Notes under the pieces: generated by a model
The model's input: only the letters and a program-made list of their open reading frames with translations
Told to the model about the DNA's origin: nothing
Databases searched by the model: none
NCBI GenBank assembly: GCA_035340715.1
Contig: DAOQTX010000003.1
Location: forward strand, 1-64,000
Direction of reading: 5' to 3'
Source of the DNA: DAOQTX01 sp035340715
Lineage (GTDB): Bacteria; Bacteroidota; Bacteroidia; AKYH767-A; OLB10
DNA: 64,000 nucleotides
Part shown: positions 26,698-33,994 of the stretch, piece by piece
Layout of the letters: each line of letters opens with the position of its first letter
Position numbering within the stretch: position 1 is the first letter of the stretch
Made by a program: the position numbers and the translations under genes

Positions 26698-27673
26698 TCA
26701 GAATCATTCAATCCAAGATCTTCTAAATGATATAGAAGATGAAATAAAAAAGTTATCGATTCCAAGCTCACCCGCTAATTTATACGACCCGATTAAATAC
26801 ATGATGCAATTGGGGGGGAAAAGAATTCGTCCACTTTTGACTCTTTTGTGCGCAAGATTATTTGACCATCAAATTTCAAAAGCAAATTCAATTGCCATTG
26901 CCATCGCATATGAGATGTTTCACAATTTTACTCTTATGCACGATGATATAATGGATGATGCCAAATTGAGGCGGGGTCAACCGACAGTGCATGAAAAATG
27001 GAACATACCTATTTCCATATTAGCAGGAGATACAATGTTTGTAAAATCTGTTGAATTGCTCTCTTCTAATCAAGGTTTAAATAACAAAGAAGTTTTAAAT
27101 CTCTTTCTGGAAACCGCTGCAAAAGTTTGCGAAGGTCAGCAATTGGATATGGACTTTGAAACGGTTGCTAGTGTTTCGATTGATCAATATCTTAAGATGA
27201 TAGAGCTAAAAACAGCCGTATTGCTTGGTGCTTGTTGTATGAGTGGCGCCTTATCGTCTGGCACAAATCAAAGCAATGCAAAATCGTTATATGATTTTGG
27301 GTTGAACATGGGAATTGCATTTCAGTTGCAAGATGACTTACTGGATAGTTTAGGTTCTGAAGCTACTTTTGGCAAAAAGATAGGTGGCGATATTGAGGCT
27401 GGTAAGAAAACCATTTTGTATTTGATAACTTTAAAAAATTTATCTCCTAAAGATCAGGCTAGCTTCATTAGCATCATGAACAACAATGACTTGCCAAGCA
27501 AATTTCAAAAGGTTCTTGAATTCTATACCCGGACAAACGCTGCTGAAGAGACTATGTATCTGATGGAAAAATATTTTTCCAAAGCGGAAAAATCGTTAAA
27601 ATCAGTAAGTGGTGCAAATGAATTGGATTTGTTGTTGCTTGTGATGGAAAATTTACGGGTTCGAATCAGTTAA
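26690..27673 (+). CDS. Polyprenyl diphosphate synthase
   Basis: The protein has 327 residues and builds trans-prenyl diphosphates. The first aspartate-rich motif is DDIMD (85-89, followed by RRGQ), the second is DDLLD (215-219), and GGKRIRP and the ELKTAVL block are present. Phe80, five residues before the first motif, is the position that limits chain length, and an aromatic residue there suggests a short (C15-C20) product. An octaprenyl synthase for quinones cannot be excluded. The 3' end overlaps the convergent photolyase gene by 8 bases. Confidence 0.92.
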   Translation: MLDQNHSIQDLLNDIEDEIKKLSIPSSPANLYDPIKYMMQLGGKRIRPLLTLLCARLFDHQISKANSIAIAIAYEMFHNFTLMHDDIMDDAKLRRGQPTVHEKWNIPISILAGDTMFVKSVELLSSNQGLNNKEVLNLFLETAAKVCEGQQLDMDFETVASVSIDQYLKMIELKTAVLLGACCMSGALSSGTNQSNAKSLYDFGLNMGIAFQLQDDLLDSLGSEATFGKKIGGDIEAGKKTILYLITLKNLSPKDQASFISIMNNNDLPSKFQKVLEFYTRTNAAEETMYLMEKYFSKAEKSLKSVSGANELDLLLLVMENLRVRIS

Positions 27674-28985
27674 CGCTCTTTAAAGCTTTAGCATAAACTT
27701 CCAAACATCTTTTTCTTGCAAGGGCATGATCAACTATTGGATATGGGTATTTGTCTGTATTGAAATCTTCTATCCATTTGCATATGTACAATTGCTGAGG
27801 GTCAAATTTTTTAGCTTGAGATATAGGGTTAAAAATTCTAAAATATGGAGCTGCATCAAAACCACAACCAACAACCCATTGCCAGTTTCCATTGTTGGAT
27901 GAAAGTTCAAAGTCATTTAAGTGATTTGCAAAATAGGCTTCTCCCCATTTCCAATCAATCAATAAATGCTTGCATAAAAAGCTTGCCCCAATCATTCTTA
28001 CGCGGTTATGCATATAGCCAGTTTTATTGAGCTCCCTCATTCCCGCATCTACAATTGGATAGCCCGTATTCCCTTCGCACCATAGTTCAAATTGTTTTTC
28101 ATCATTTATCCAATTGATGTTTTCAAATTTTTTGTTCTTAGGTTCATCAATTAAAGTTGGATAATTCCACAACAACATCATAAAAAATTCTCTCCAAATA
28201 AACTCAAACAGCCATTGCTGATTTATTTGTTTCGCCTGCTGTACTATTTTACGAATGCTAATAGTTCCAAACCGTAAATGGATACTTAACTTAGACCCTG
28301 CATCTTCTGATGGTAAATTTCTTAACTGATTATATTTTTTGAGAGAAGTGAGATTCAACTCGGGTATGTTCATTTCAAAAGATATTGGGTTAAAACCTAA
28401 ATCAGTAAGCCTCAGAATTTGCGATTGTGGAATTTTATAAAAATTATTGAGGGGTATAATGGATGTATTTTCACCTTCAATTTGTTGTTCATACGTGCTT
28501 ATCCATTTATTTTTAAATGGAGTAAATACATGATACGGGGTTCCATCTGATTTGCAAATTTCAGTCCTTTCAAAAACGACCTGGTCTTTAAAAGAATGAA
28601 ACACACAAGAGTATTGATTGCAAAGTTCTCTTATATTTTGATCTCGTAAAGTGGCGTACGGTTCGTAATCGTGGTTGCAGTATATGTTTTCAACTTGAAA
28701 TTCACTTAATATCAATTTTAGTTCATCTATTGGATTTCCAAAAAGAACCTTAAGTCCAGAATTATGCTGAAGCAATTTTTCATGAATCAACTGAATATGA
28801 TAGTGAATAAATTGAATTCTTCGATCAGTTTTCGATGGAAGCCGATTCAATATATTAGTGTCAAAAATAAAAATACATAAGATTGGTAGATTGGATTGTA
28901 AAGCATGATTCAAAGCAGTATTATCTTCCAATCGAAGATCTCTTCTGAACCACATGATATTAATTCTATCTTTTGATTTACTCAT
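27666..28985 (-). CDS. phrB: Deoxyribodipyrimidine photolyase, class I
   Basis: This is a light-dependent DNA repair enzyme that splits pyrimidine dimers. From the start at 28985 (MSKSKDRINI) it has 439 residues; 28994 is also possible. The N-terminal antenna domain begins IMWFRRDLRLEDN. The FAD domain contains EFIWREFFMMLLW, GYPIVDAGMRELNKTGYMHNR (split blocks), NNGNWQWVVGCGFDAAP and FRIFNPISQAKKFDP, all typical of CPD photolyases. The start overlaps the upstream TIGR01777 gene by 8 bases, so both are cotranscribed. The neighbouring divergent gene encodes a B12-type MerR regulator, which points to light-controlled expression. Confidence 0.95.
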   Translation of the reverse strand: MSKSKDRINIMWFRRDLRLEDNTALNHALQSNLPILCIFIFDTNILNRLPSKTDRRIQFIHYHIQLIHEKLLQHNSGLKVLFGNPIDELKLILSEFQVENIYCNHDYEPYATLRDQNIRELCNQYSCVFHSFKDQVVFERTEICKSDGTPYHVFTPFKNKWISTYEQQIEGENTSIIPLNNFYKIPQSQILRLTDLGFNPISFEMNIPELNLTSLKKYNQLRNLPSEDAGSKLSIHLRFGTISIRKIVQQAKQINQQWLFEFIWREFFMMLLWNYPTLIDEPKNKKFENINWINDEKQFELWCEGNTGYPIVDAGMRELNKTGYMHNRVRMIGASFLCKHLLIDWKWGEAYFANHLNDFELSSNNGNWQWVVGCGFDAAPYFRIFNPISQAKKFDPQQLYICKWIEDFNTDKYPYPIVDHALARKRCLEVYAKALKSVN

Positions 28986-29901
28986 GAGATTCAATTTCTT
29001 TTATAGCTTGATCAATAGTTTCATACTTAAAATTGAATCCGAGCGATTTAATTTTTTCATTACTTAGCTTTTGAGATCCACATAAGATTAAACTCATCTC
29101 TCCGAGTGCAATCCTCATGAGCGACTCGGGTATTTTAATTAAAGGCAGTCTGATATTCTGATGATTGTTAATACATGAAATCAGCTCTTTCATAGTTGTA
29201 TTCTCATTTGCTGTGGCATTAAAAATGCCTTCATGTTTTCCTGATATTAGAAAGCTAATCTGACGGATCAAGTCCTCTATATGAATCCATGGTACGAATT
29301 GTTTACCAGACCCTGGAATGCCCATAAATCCCAAGATTCTTTTTTTTACCATCTCTTTATATGCACCGCCATTTTTTGCCAGCACAATACCGGGACGTAT
29401 AATACTAATGCGAGGAACCAACTGAGCCACTTTTTTCATCTCAGTCTCCCATTTTGAACCGAGATCCCCAATATAATCAATACCAGATGGACTAGTTTCT
29501 TTTAAGATCTCATCTTTATTGAATGGATAAAAACCACTTGCACTTAAAAATATTACATGCTCAATGCTGTGTTTTTTTGCGCTCAGTACTTCGTGTAGAA
29601 AACGTGTTGATCTGACGCGGCTTTCAACAAGTTCTATTTTTCTTTTTTCTGTCCACCGCTTACTTGCAATAGAAGCACCAGACAAGTGAATCCAAATTTT
29701 ACTGTTATGCAATACTTTAGAATCAATTCTATTTTCATAAGGTGACCACTGAAAGTGATTTTCTAGGTGAGGATTCCGGGTTAATATTTTTGTCTTTAAA
29801 CCAAAAGTATTGAACTTGTCTTCAATAGAAGTACCTATCATTCCTGTTCCACCAGAAATTATTATTTCATCTGAGTTGAATATTTTGTCTAATCTTTGCA
29901 T
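28978..29901 (-). CDS. TIGR01777-family SDR protein (YfcH-like epimerase)
   Basis: This 307-residue extended SDR begins with the Rossmann loop SGGTGMIGTS (16-25). The family-specific blocks WIHLSGASIASKRWTEKRK, SASGFYP and PWIHIEDLIRQISFL place it in TIGR01777 (YfcH-like). The substrate of this family is not established. In many Bacteroidota it is encoded beside photolyase, as here. It is the first gene of the minus-strand pair and is divergent from the MerR/B12 regulator across 49 bases. Confidence 0.9.
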   Translation of the reverse strand: MQRLDKIFNSDEIIISGGTGMIGTSIEDKFNTFGLKTKILTRNPHLENHFQWSPYENRIDSKVLHNSKIWIHLSGASIASKRWTEKRKIELVESRVRSTRFLHEVLSAKKHSIEHVIFLSASGFYPFNKDEILKETSPSGIDYIGDLGSKWETEMKKVAQLVPRISIIRPGIVLAKNGGAYKEMVKKRILGFMGIPGSGKQFVPWIHIEDLIRQISFLISGKHEGIFNATANENTTMKELISCINNHQNIRLPLIKIPESLMRIALGEMSLILCGSQKLSNEKIKSLGFNFKYETIDQAIKEIESHE

Positions 29902-29908
29902 ATTTAAA

Positions 29909-29940
29909 GCTAAACAAAATTTGGCTTGGTGTTGTTTAAT
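29909..29940. promoter_or_regulatory. Half-site pair between the TIGR01777/photolyase pair and the regulator gene
   Basis: GCTAAACA (29909-29916) and TGTTTAAT (29933-29940) are 16 bases apart in the 49-base divergent spacer. They resemble, in the reverse order, the half-sites found before the DUF4397 and sigma genes. This may be an autoregulatory operator, but the DNA is AT-rich and the match is imperfect. Confidence 0.3.
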
Positions 29941-29950
29941 AAATTAAAAA

Positions 29951-30829
29951 ATGGAAGTATTCTCAATAAGTGATCTCGAAAATTTAACGGGTGTTAAAGC
30001 GCATACCATTCGAATATGGGAGCAACGATATAATATCGTGAATCCCAAACGTACCGAAACCAACATTCGATATTATACGAATCAGGATTTAAGAAAGCTC
30101 CTTAATGTTAGCTTACTTAATATGTATGGAGTAAAGATTTCTCATATAGCAAAAATGAGTGAGAATGAGCTAAACGCCAGTGTATTAGAAATTGAAGAAG
30201 GCGATGCCCCGATTGGAAATGAATTAAACTCATTGTTGATGTCAATGTTTGATTTTGATGAACATAGTTTCAAAAATACACTTACAATGAGCATAGGAAA
30301 AAGGGGAGTGGAGAATACCATGTATGATATAATCTTTCCATTAATGAAGAGGATTGGAACATTGTGGCAAGCCGGTAGCATTACAGTGGCCTACGAACAT
30401 TTTGTAAGTAATATCATTAGAAATTGGATTTTGATAGAAACTGAAAAGGTGAAAATGGTAAAACTCAGGCAGGAAGCTAAAAAATTCATACTCTTTTTAC
30501 CGGAAAATGAAAATCATGAGATAGGATTGTTATTTGCTAATTATATTATTAAGTCTTTCAGCCATTGTTCACTTTATTTAGGACAAGCTGTTCCTACAAG
30601 CGATCTAATAAGTGTACTTGATAAGTATGACGCTGACTATCTCTTATGCTCTTCCACAAGTGGTATCAGATCAAAAGAAAGTCAAGATTATATATACTCT
30701 TTAAGCTCTAAATTCAGTCATAAGCAAATTCTTTTTTCGGGTGCAGCTTTTGAATTCCCTAATTTAGTTTATCCTAAAAACACTCGAATTTTGAAAGAAT
30801 TTAAGGTTTTGGAACAATTATGTAAATAA
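29951..30829 (+). CDS. MerR-type regulator with cobalamin-binding domain (CarH/LitR-like)
   Basis: This 292-residue transcription regulator has a MerR helix-turn-helix (residues 3-70: FSISDLENLTGVKAHTIRIWEQRY) followed by a helical B12-cap domain (about 90-165) and a Rossmann-like B12-binding domain (about 178-290). The cap contains Trp139, nine residues, then Glu149-His150, which is the W-x9-EH signature of the adenosylcobalamin photoreceptor CarH. The B12 domain contains ENHEIG (187-192) with His189 at the position of the lower axial ligand, and LFSGAAF near the end. In CarH, the dark tetramer with adenosylcobalamin represses and light breaks it. The divergent photolyase pair and the downstream ECF sigma gene fit light control. 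Function here is inferred. Confidence 0.85.
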   Translation: MEVFSISDLENLTGVKAHTIRIWEQRYNIVNPKRTETNIRYYTNQDLRKLLNVSLLNMYGVKISHIAKMSENELNASVLEIEEGDAPIGNELNSLLMSMFDFDEHSFKNTLTMSIGKRGVENTMYDIIFPLMKRIGTLWQAGSITVAYEHFVSNIIRNWILIETEKVKMVKLRQEAKKFILFLPENENHEIGLLFANYIIKSFSHCSLYLGQAVPTSDLISVLDKYDADYLLCSSTSGIRSKESQDYIYSLSSKFSHKQILFSGAAFEFPNLVYPKNTRILKEFKVLEQLCK

Positions 30830-30859
30830 TGTTTAACAAATAGATAAAAAAGTTAAACA
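30830..30859. promoter_or_regulatory. Inverted repeat TGTTTAAC-N14-GTTAAACA before the DUF4397 gene
   Basis: Two perfect 8-base inverted arms (30830-30837 and 30852-30859) are separated by 14 bases, directly after the regulator's stop codon and about 50 bases before the DUF4397 start. The arm centres are 22 bases apart, about two helical turns. A weak -7 element, TATATTCG (30869-30876), follows. The same arrangement occurs at 32450-32479. It is probably an operator for the MerR/B12 regulator; the second arm could alternatively be an ECF -35 element. Confidence 0.55.
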
Positions 30860-30911
30860 AAAACCATTTATATTCGTTCTCATCTTATCAATAACCAAAA
30901 ATTATAATAAG

Positions 30912-32413
30912 ATGAAAAAATTTAAACTAATTAGCTTTTTTATTGCACTACTCTTTAGTGCTAGTTCTTTTGCTCAAAATGCACGATTGCAAGTCATTCA
31001 CAACAGTGCAGATCCGGCAGCCAATCAGGTAGATGTATATGTTAACGGTAGTTTGTTGTTGGATGATTTCACTTTCCGCACAGCCACTCCTTACATTGAT
31101 GTACCAGCAGGTGTAACCTTGAACCTAGGTATAGCAGGATCAAGTAGTAGTTCGGTAAACGACACCTTGGTAAACATACCAGTTGTTTTGAACAATGGTG
31201 AGACCTATTTGGCAATAGCCAGTGGAGTATTAGCTCCGGGCTCATTTGCTGTAAATCCCGATGGAGTATCTACAGGATTTCAGTTATTGCTTCAAGATGA
31301 TATGCGAGAAGTTGCCAACAATTCAAATGAAGTAGACTTTCGAGTTATTCATGGATCAACCGATGCCCCAACAGTAGATGTATTGGCTAGAAATGTAGCC
31401 ACATTAGTAGACGATGCAAGTTATACTGATATTACTTCATACCTAAGTGTACCTGGAGCATCCTATTTATTAGATATAACACCAGGAAACGATAATAGCA
31501 CTATAGTTGCATCCTTTACAGCAGATCTATCAAGTTTAAATGGAGGCGCAGCAGTAGTTTTTGCATCCGGATTTTTAGATCCGATGATGAATCAGAATGG
31601 AGATGCCTTTGGCCTATTTGCAGCACTAGCAGATGGAACGGTATTACCATTACCGGCAACTAGCTTGGCACGATTGCAAGTCATTCACAACAGTGCAGAT
31701 CCGGCAGCCAATCAGGTAGATGNNNNNNNNNNNNNNNNNNNNNNNNNNNNNNNNNNNNNNNNNNNNNNNNNNNNNNNNNNNNNNNNNNNNNNNNNNNNNN
31801 NNNNNNNNNNNNNNNNNNNNNNGTAGACTTTCGAGTTATTCATGGATCAACCGATGCCCCAACAGTAGATGTATTGGTAAACGGTACAACCAATTTGGTT
31901 GATAATGCCAGCTATACTGATATAACATCATATCTTTCTGTACAGCCAATTGTATATACTCTTGATATAACAGATGATATGAATACCGTAACTGTGGCAA
32001 GTTTCATTGCAGATCTTAGCTCTCTTGGTGGAGGTTCTGCGGTAGTGTTTGCATCAGGATTTTTAGATCCAACAGCAAATCAAAATGGAGATGCTTTTGG
32101 CCTATTTGCAGCATTAGCAGACGGTACAGTAGTACCATTTTCGAATACTACTGGAGTTTCAGAATTAGGATCATTGGAATTTTCTGCCTATCCCAATCCA
32201 GTAAGGAATGATTTGAATATATCCATAGCATCATCTTTGGAAGGAACTTCTGAACTAGAAGTATATGATGTAAAAGGTTCTTTAGTATATACTTCAAGTG
32301 AAACTGAACAAACAGCAATATCCATTGATTTATCAACGTTGAAAAGTGGTAAATACATGGTTCGCTTAGTAAATTCAGGCAAATTTGGATTTTTTCCTAT
32401 CATTAAGCAGTAA
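30912..32413 (+). CDS. T9SS-exported DUF4397 repeat protein, interrupted by an assembly gap
   Basis: The protein starts with a signal peptide (residues 1-22, ending SSFAQ). It carries DUF4397-type units: RLQVIHNSADPAANQVDVYV, then FRVIHGSTDAPTVDVL with the closing strands AVVFASGFLDP and GLFAALADGTV. A 229-residue block (two units) begins at 30981 and starts again at 31668, with exact DNA identity in the first 55 bases. The N run breaks the second copy. The part after the gap ends with a type A sorting domain (FSAYPNPVRND, ELEVYDVKGSLVY, LKSGKYMVRLV). The flanks are in different frames; a true gap of about 296 bases would join them into one frame of about 565 codons. Export to the cell surface is expected; the molecular role of DUF4397 is unknown. 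Confidence 0.85.
31723..31822. other. Assembly gap (100 N) inside the DUF4397 gene
   Basis: The run of 100 N is a placeholder. The left flank repeats 30981-31035 and the right flank repeats the sequence from 31332, so the gap falls in the second copy of a long repeat. The equivalent segment in the first copy (31036-31331) is 296 bases. Confidence 0.95.
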
Positions 32414-32419
32414 TTAGTG

Positions 32420-32449
32420 AAAGGGTCGTTGAGTCATCAACGACCCTTT
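32420..32449 (+). terminator. Rho-independent terminator after the DUF4397 gene
   Basis: A perfect 13-base stem (32420-32432 with 32437-32449, AAAGGGTCGTTGA) with loop GTCA is followed by TGTTTAAT, beginning 7 bases after the stop codon. It separates the DUF4397 gene from the sigma-factor gene. Confidence 0.9.
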
Positions 32450-32479
32450 TGTTTAATAATAAATATAAAAAGTTAAACA
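32450..32479. promoter_or_regulatory. Inverted repeat TGTTTAAT-N14-GTTAAACA before the ECF sigma gene
   Basis: The arms (32450-32457 and 32472-32479) have the same order and the same 14-base spacer as at 30830-30859, with one base changed. The element ends 4 bases before the TTTG of the sigma-gene promoter. It begins where the terminator stem ends, so the first arm may partly reflect the terminator tail. Confidence 0.5.
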
Positions 32480-32483
32480 TAAA

Positions 32484-32514
32484 TTTGTAATTGAATAAAA
32501 AATAGGTATATTTG
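32484..32514 (+). promoter_or_regulatory. Consensus Bacteroidota promoter of the ECF sigma gene
   Basis: TTTG (32484-32487), 19 bases, TATATTTG (32507-32514): a full consensus match, 29 bases before the start codon and immediately downstream of the inverted repeat, so a protein bound there could block RNA polymerase. Confidence 0.7.
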
Positions 32515-32543
32515 TCTAAACAATTTTAAAATCAATAAACAAA

Positions 32544-33077
32544 ATGGAACGAGTACAAATAGGGAAAGATATAAATGAGCATTATAAGCCCTTAAAAGGT
32601 TATGCATTAAAGCTTACAAGAAATTCAGAAGATGCAAATGATTTGGTTCAAGAGACGATGTACAAAGCCATTGCAAATTCAGAAAAATTTAAAAAGGGTA
32701 CTAACCTTAAGGGTTGGCTTTATACCATTATGCGAAATATTTTCATCAATAATTATCGCAGAATGGTAAACAGTAATATTTTTAATGACGATTCAGAAAA
32801 TCAATATTATTTAAATTCTGCAACAAGAGTAGACCGCAACAACGGTGAAAAAAAGTTAACGATGCAGGAAATAGAAACAGAACTCTCCAAATTGAACGAC
32901 AAGCTAAAAGTTCCTTTTATGATGAGTTATACCGGATATAAGTACGAAGAGATAGCTGATCAGTTGAATGTTCCATTGGGAACTATCAAAATCAGAATTC
33001 ACAATGCCCGTAAAAAATTGCAAAAAGCCTTAGCGGCACATGCCGATGTGAATGGTAATTTATTAGTCGATCGTTAA
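32544..33077 (+). CDS. ECF-type RNA polymerase sigma factor
   Basis: This 177-residue sigma-70 family protein has only regions 2 and 4. Region 2 (about 11-77) includes DLVQETMYKAI and the -10-binding stretch LKGWLYTIMRNIFINNYRR. Region 4 (about 112-163) includes FMMSYTGYKYEEIADQLNVP and GTIKIRIHNARKKL. No anti-sigma gene lies beside it. In Bacteroidota, sigma factors of this type are often encoded next to MerR/B12 regulators in light-response loci, which matches this neighbourhood. The stop codon overlaps the start of the dehydratase gene by one base (TAATG), so the two are translationally coupled. Confidence 0.93.
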   Translation: MERVQIGKDINEHYKPLKGYALKLTRNSEDANDLVQETMYKAIANSEKFKKGTNLKGWLYTIMRNIFINNYRRMVNSNIFNDDSENQYYLNSATRVDRNNGEKKLTMQEIETELSKLNDKLKVPFMMSYTGYKYEEIADQLNVPLGTIKIRIHNARKKLQKALAAHADVNGNLLVDR

Positions 33078-33310
33078 TGAATTGGAGTGAACAGGATAAT
33101 AAATTGGTGGGTCATTTTTCTTTTCCGGATTTTGTACAAGCCTTTTCTTTTCTTTCAAAAGTGGCATTAATAGCGGAAGAAAAAAATCACCATCCTGAGA
33201 TTTATAATTGTTACAACAAAGTCACTCTATGTTTAAGCACACATGATGCTGGAGGTATTGTGACTGAGAAAGATCGCGACTTAGCAAAGTGTATTGATGA
33301 ATTACTTTAA
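33077..33310 (+). CDS. Pterin-4a-carbinolamine dehydratase, short form
   Basis: The protein has 77 residues, against about 95-110 for the family, with the N-terminal part shortened. The active-site signature is intact: EEKNHHPEIYN (His38, His39, Pro40), followed by the third histidine in LSTHDAGG (His56) and the late Asp in TEKDRDLA. The family recycles 4a-hydroxytetrahydropterin and in animals also works as a transcription coactivator (DCoH). It is coupled to the ECF sigma gene by a one-base overlap. No aromatic amino acid hydroxylase gene is in the window, so its substrate here is uncertain. Confidence 0.88.
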   Translation: MNWSEQDNKLVGHFSFPDFVQAFSFLSKVALIAEEKNHHPEIYNCYNKVTLCLSTHDAGGIVTEKDRDLAKCIDELL

Positions 33311-33964
33311 AATCATCTTCAAGTAATTTATTTTTTTTCCTTCACTTCGAAATTTCTTTTCATACGTAGTCTGAATTTTTAATTCATTTTGATCTAATTC
33401 TTGATGAACATCACTCGAAGAGAACAAAATTTCAAAAGGAGACTGTTCAATGATCGACAGAGTGTACAAATACAATTCAAAATTATCTGTTTTAAGATGA
33501 ACGATTCCATTGTGTTTTAAGAAGCCTTCATATTTTTTTAGAAAAAATAAACTACTTAATCTTTTATTCTCTTTGGCTGGTCGTGGTTGAGGATCGGGGA
33601 AGGTGATCCAGATTTCATCTATTTCACCAGCACCAAAAAATTTATCTACCATTTGAATCCTTGTGCGTATAAATGCAGCATTGTTAAGATTTTGCTCTGT
33701 AGCTGTTTTAGCTCCCCGCCAAATTCGGGCTCCTTTTATATCTATTCCAACAAAATTTTTATTAGGGTACATGGAAGCTAATCCTATTGTATATTCAGCT
33801 CTTCCACAACCTAATTCAAGTACGATTGGATTGTTGTTATTAAAAATCTTTTCATGCCAATGGCCTTTCAATTCATGATCGGGGCCATAATAAGTTGGAA
33901 TGTATTGAATGAGATTTTCAAATGAATCATTTTCACTAAAGCGTTTAAGTTTGTTTTTTCCCAT
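33302..33964 (-). CDS. trmB: tRNA (guanine-N7-)-methyltransferase
   Basis: The enzyme methylates G46 of tRNA using S-adenosylmethionine. The 220 residues contain the SAM-binding VLELGCGRAEYTIGLA (Glu50, Gly52), NFVGIDIKGARIWRG (Asp75) and the family-specific WITFPDPQPRPAKENKRL (Asp124). Its length is normal. It overlaps the dehydratase gene by 9 bases in convergent orientation and is divergent from the glycosyltransferase gene across 30 bases. Confidence 0.95.
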   Translation of the reverse strand: MGKNKLKRFSENDSFENLIQYIPTYYGPDHELKGHWHEKIFNNNNPIVLELGCGRAEYTIGLASMYPNKNFVGIDIKGARIWRGAKTATEQNLNNAAFIRTRIQMVDKFFGAGEIDEIWITFPDPQPRPAKENKRLSSLFFLKKYEGFLKHNGIVHLKTDNFELYLYTLSIIEQSPFEILFSSSDVHQELDQNELKIQTTYEKKFRSEGKKINYLKMILK

Positions 33965-33994
33965 TGCTTAATCTAAAAAAACAGTGCAAATTTA

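Noticed and set aside
30912..32413. CRISPR or mobile-element origin of the repeats
   Set aside because: The repeats are 687-base in-frame coding units with DUF4397 sequence; there are no short spacers, integrase, transposase or terminal repeats.
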